Source: CAYVUV01 sp964455095
GTDB taxonomy: Bacteria > Desulfobacterota > Binatia > HRBIN30 > CADEER01
NCBI GenBank assembly: GCA_964455095.1
Contig: CAYVUV010000021.1
Coordinates: 1 to 9,168, forward strand
Direction of reading: 5' to 3'
DNA: 9,168 nt
The position numbers and the translations under genes were made by a program. The notes below the pieces were generated by a model, which was given only the letters and a program-made list of their open reading frames with translations, did not search any database and was not told the origin of the DNA. This document shows positions 8,601-9,168 of this stretch, in pieces. Numbering within the stretch: the first letter of the stretch is position 1; the number at the start of each line of letters is the position of its first letter.

Positions 8601-8985
8601 GTTTCCCGATGCCCCACTGATCTGCGCACCGGCTGCGGAACGGCTGAACGAGCCCTGCACGCTGGGCGAAGAGCTGAGCCGTTGTTTCACTGCTACTTGT
8701 ACTGCACCGGGGGGTTTGGTCGCATTCTGCTTGCCAAATCCGAAGGTCTGCCCCGACGACGGCGATCTGTGCACCGGTGAATTCTGCAACGCCGCGACGG
8801 GCGAATGTGAACGAGCGCCGTTGCCGCTGAAAGCCGAGTGTTTCCCGACCGAGTGTCACCGCTGCATCCCAAGCACGGGAGAGTGCGTTCCCGACCACAT
8901 CGGTTCGAGCTGTGACGATTTCAACCCCTGCACACAGTCGACGGTCTGTAGCGCCGAGGGGGCGTGCGTGGCAGACGCCCGCTGA
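5617..8985 (+). CDS. Secreted dockerin-like / PPC-like paralogue with Ser/Thr stalk and Cys-rich tail
   Basis: About 1,122 residues from GTG 5617. Residues 1-35 are a signal peptide (Arg-rich start, FIVLILLSAG core, cleavage after PSSYA). Its sequence is unlike that of the upstream gene, although the mature proteins match from QSCSADC onward. The EF-hand loops are DCDGSGSVGVNE (41-52) and DANRDGIVSIDD (73-84). A core shared with the upstream gene follows, then the PPC-like domain (719-847) with DSSFDTLLYVRR and EIACNDNADGATLQS. Residues 848-927 are an extended stalk rich in Ser, Thr and Pro. Residues 928-1122 carry 28 cysteines and two copies of CDDFN(D/P)CT...C...G.C, like the short Cys-rich repeats common in deltaproteobacterial surface proteins. 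There is no C-terminal hydrophobic anchor or MYXO-CTERM-like end, so release or non-covalent retention is likely. Alternative in-frame GTGs are 5560 and 5602; no strong ribosome-binding site decides. The function is unknown and no enzyme motif was seen. Confidence 0.87.
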   Translation: MLARRSARNAWYRLGSRFIVLILLSAGPLTPSSYAQSCSADCDGSGSVGVNELILAVNIALGTAEQAHCPASDANRDGIVSIDDLINGVARSMSGCYRRKGRDAVEDATRAEETNRNALPKFMTIDFGNLFGGGSTFRVARTRSLARAGAGNAGGGAGQPIPLPCTRGDSTSGTFLTRCDLETNTLTTTYAQCKLPGEDVVRNGVDRRTVVVPGNPGFDFCVPDPQVPDNAIVTVALENYSEIAPAGGIRLANLSQRFEPAGPPCELASSAGVFRNGTLTTNGFLHTFCAPGAAACDEKLAELRLTATDLALQQTYALPACDLTMDATGKLFVDNASTGENFAQTFLDLRITESDVGDRRTMSQNGRVLIDCLGEVEYSMPVDLLIEPDELCPSEGKLRVVIRDPLGGDALAETRAIESPPRAALATPPNAPSVSGGLHDLAYRAANGQVYQVLQNPLGNPELQTEDVQITTVVGSTDGISECSTISTSQTQAQAVVSAVSGLAFPLEKAFVSGVFDSATRPCFNPNGRDGDGLLCFGNGCNSGDCRCPSGGCDLFSLADLAPLADPQRGRLVESLSAGSPPCSAGGRSTYGFSTDTPTIDAGLCAARPGNGFSLPPRRSIVFAYDVPATSEFIAGAAGFPIDVDGDSNRCPSAGAVITGVATKNELGRALVTFASGRVDFDVNDDKIVERSLPSCQDLSAAQCGAPPPTPMPTPNRPCPEFTSVQPQGSTADAFNVLRGASCGDGGNNSPERSYRFRAPENGCYRIDTFDSSFDTLLYVRRGGETCLGPEIACNDNADGATLQSRIFVEFDRDDPEGSDSAVIVVDGSAGARGDFQLHVTRVGQSCTGTEPSATATTTRTPSPSPSSTRTRTATVTSSATSTSTSRTPTATMSTTSTPTPTPPHTHSPTATSSATPTFTQTPGATTCNTSNECETAGMCQEGECVGVPANSGACDDFNDCTTNDTCVNGVCMGEKASAGTPCASDCGTCQPAGPFPDAPLICAPAAERLNEPCTLGEELSRCFTATCTAPGGLVAFCLPNPKVCPDDGDLCTGEFCNAATGECERAPLPLKAECFPTECHRCIPSTGECVPDHIGSSCDDFNPCTQSTVCSAEGACVADAR
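5722..8157 (+). repeat. Downstream copy of the 2.4-kb coding direct duplication
   Basis: Partner of 1056-3491 in the same orientation, with the copies starting 4,666 bp apart. Identity is uneven along its length: 7018-7142 differs at only 4 of 125 positions from 2349-2473, while the segments on either side differ at about a fifth to a quarter of positions. Confidence 0.9.
8161..8397 (+). other. Ser/Thr/Pro stalk-coding segment of the paralogue
   Basis: About 79 codons are dominated by Thr, Ser, Pro and Ala, with occasional Arg, joining the PPC-like domain to the Cys-rich tail. The propeller protein has a shorter, more Pro/Thr-regular linker at the same place (3492-3638). Such low-complexity stretches usually act as extended spacers and may be O-glycosylated; glycosylation here is only an inference. 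Confidence 0.75.
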
Positions 8986-9124
8986 TCGTGGACGGAATGT
9001 AACGACCGGCCTCAGGCCAGCGCCGAGAACAACGCCCCGAACCCACCCCGTTCTTGCACCTCGCGGCGCCGTCGGGCATCGTCGGGCGGTTCCACCGATT
9101 CCCCACATCAAAGGAGATTTCAGC
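8986..9124 (+). promoter_or_regulatory. Intergenic region with a strong ribosome-binding site for the next gene
   Basis: The 139-base gap ends with AGGAG at 9112-9116, eight bases before the ATG at 9125, a clear Shine-Dalgarno sequence. No stem-loop with a T-run follows the upstream stop. A tandem GTCGGGC (9071-9077 and 9081-9087) is present. TTGCAC at 9054-9059 is a possible -35, but the hexamer at -10 distance is poor, so no promoter is called. Confidence 0.7.
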
Positions 9125-9168
9125 ATGGCCAAGAAGGTGTTCGTCATCGGCGTCGGTATGACCAAGTT
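9125..9168 (+). CDS. Thiolase-fold / lipid-transfer-type protein, extreme N-terminus
   Basis: Only 14 codons and two further bases are present before the window ends. The reading MAKKVFVIGVGMTK has the VxVIGVGMTKF-type opening typical of the SCP-x-like thiolase / 'lipid-transfer protein' branch of acetyl-CoA acyltransferases. These proteins act on acyl-CoA or sterol-type substrates in the cytoplasm. The strong AGGAG eight bases upstream supports the start. The active-site Cys and His motifs lie beyond the window, so neither activity nor integrity can be judged. The gap upstream and the change in gene type suggest it begins a new transcription unit. Confidence 0.7.
   Translation, partial: MAKKVFVIGVGMTK

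Noticed and set aside
978..8985. Mobile element carrying the duplicated pair
   Set aside because: No transposase, terminal inverted repeats, integrase or tRNA were seen. The arrangement fits simple tandem duplication followed by divergence and tail exchange.
9008..9018. GGCCTCAGGCC mini-palindrome after the second gene
   Set aside because: The stem is only 4 bp with no T-run; such palindromes are expected by chance in GC-rich DNA.

Overview
The window is GC-rich bacterial chromosomal DNA. Several features suggest a Binatota- or Myxococcota-type lineage (formerly Deltaproteobacteria). These are strong GC bias at third codon positions, secreted proteins that open with a Cys-bracketed dockerin-like EF-hand pair, Pro/Thr/Ser stalks, Cys-rich tails, and a neighbouring thiolase / lipid-transfer-type gene. 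The lineage is an inference from protein style; no marker gene is present to prove it.

Layout: (1) positions 1-818, minus strand, hold the N-terminal 272 codons of a Tex-family transcription accessory protein, cut by the window edge. (2) A short divergent intergenic region (819-977) carries the tex ribosome-binding site and a promoter-like block for the next gene. (3) 978-5471, plus strand, is a secreted protein of about 1,497 residues: signal peptide, dockerin-like EF-hand pair, a large unrecognised core, a PPC-like beta-sandwich, a Pro/Thr linker and a 14-unit Asp-box (BNR-like) propeller. (4) 5472-5616 is a second short intergenic region that repeats the promoter-like block. (5) 5617-8985, plus strand, is a tandem paralogue of about 1,122 residues. 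It shares the whole 812-residue mature N-terminal part but ends in a Ser/Thr stalk and a 28-cysteine tail instead of the propeller. (6) 8986-9124 is intergenic and ends in a strong Shine-Dalgarno sequence. (7) 9125-9168 is the first 14 codons of a thiolase-fold / lipid-transfer-type protein.

The point of interest is the tandem pair: one conserved exported scaffold fitted with two unrelated C-terminal modules. The two copies share an upstream block that places an in-frame GTG at the same distance from a -10-like element, and they contain a 125-bp tract whose synonymous sites are almost frozen. Both proteins are predicted to leave the cytoplasm and to act as surface or extracellular binding/adhesion proteins, but no enzyme motif was recognised and their substrate or partner is unknown. 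The flanking tex and thiolase genes look like ordinary housekeeping or lipid-metabolism genes with no evident link to the pair.
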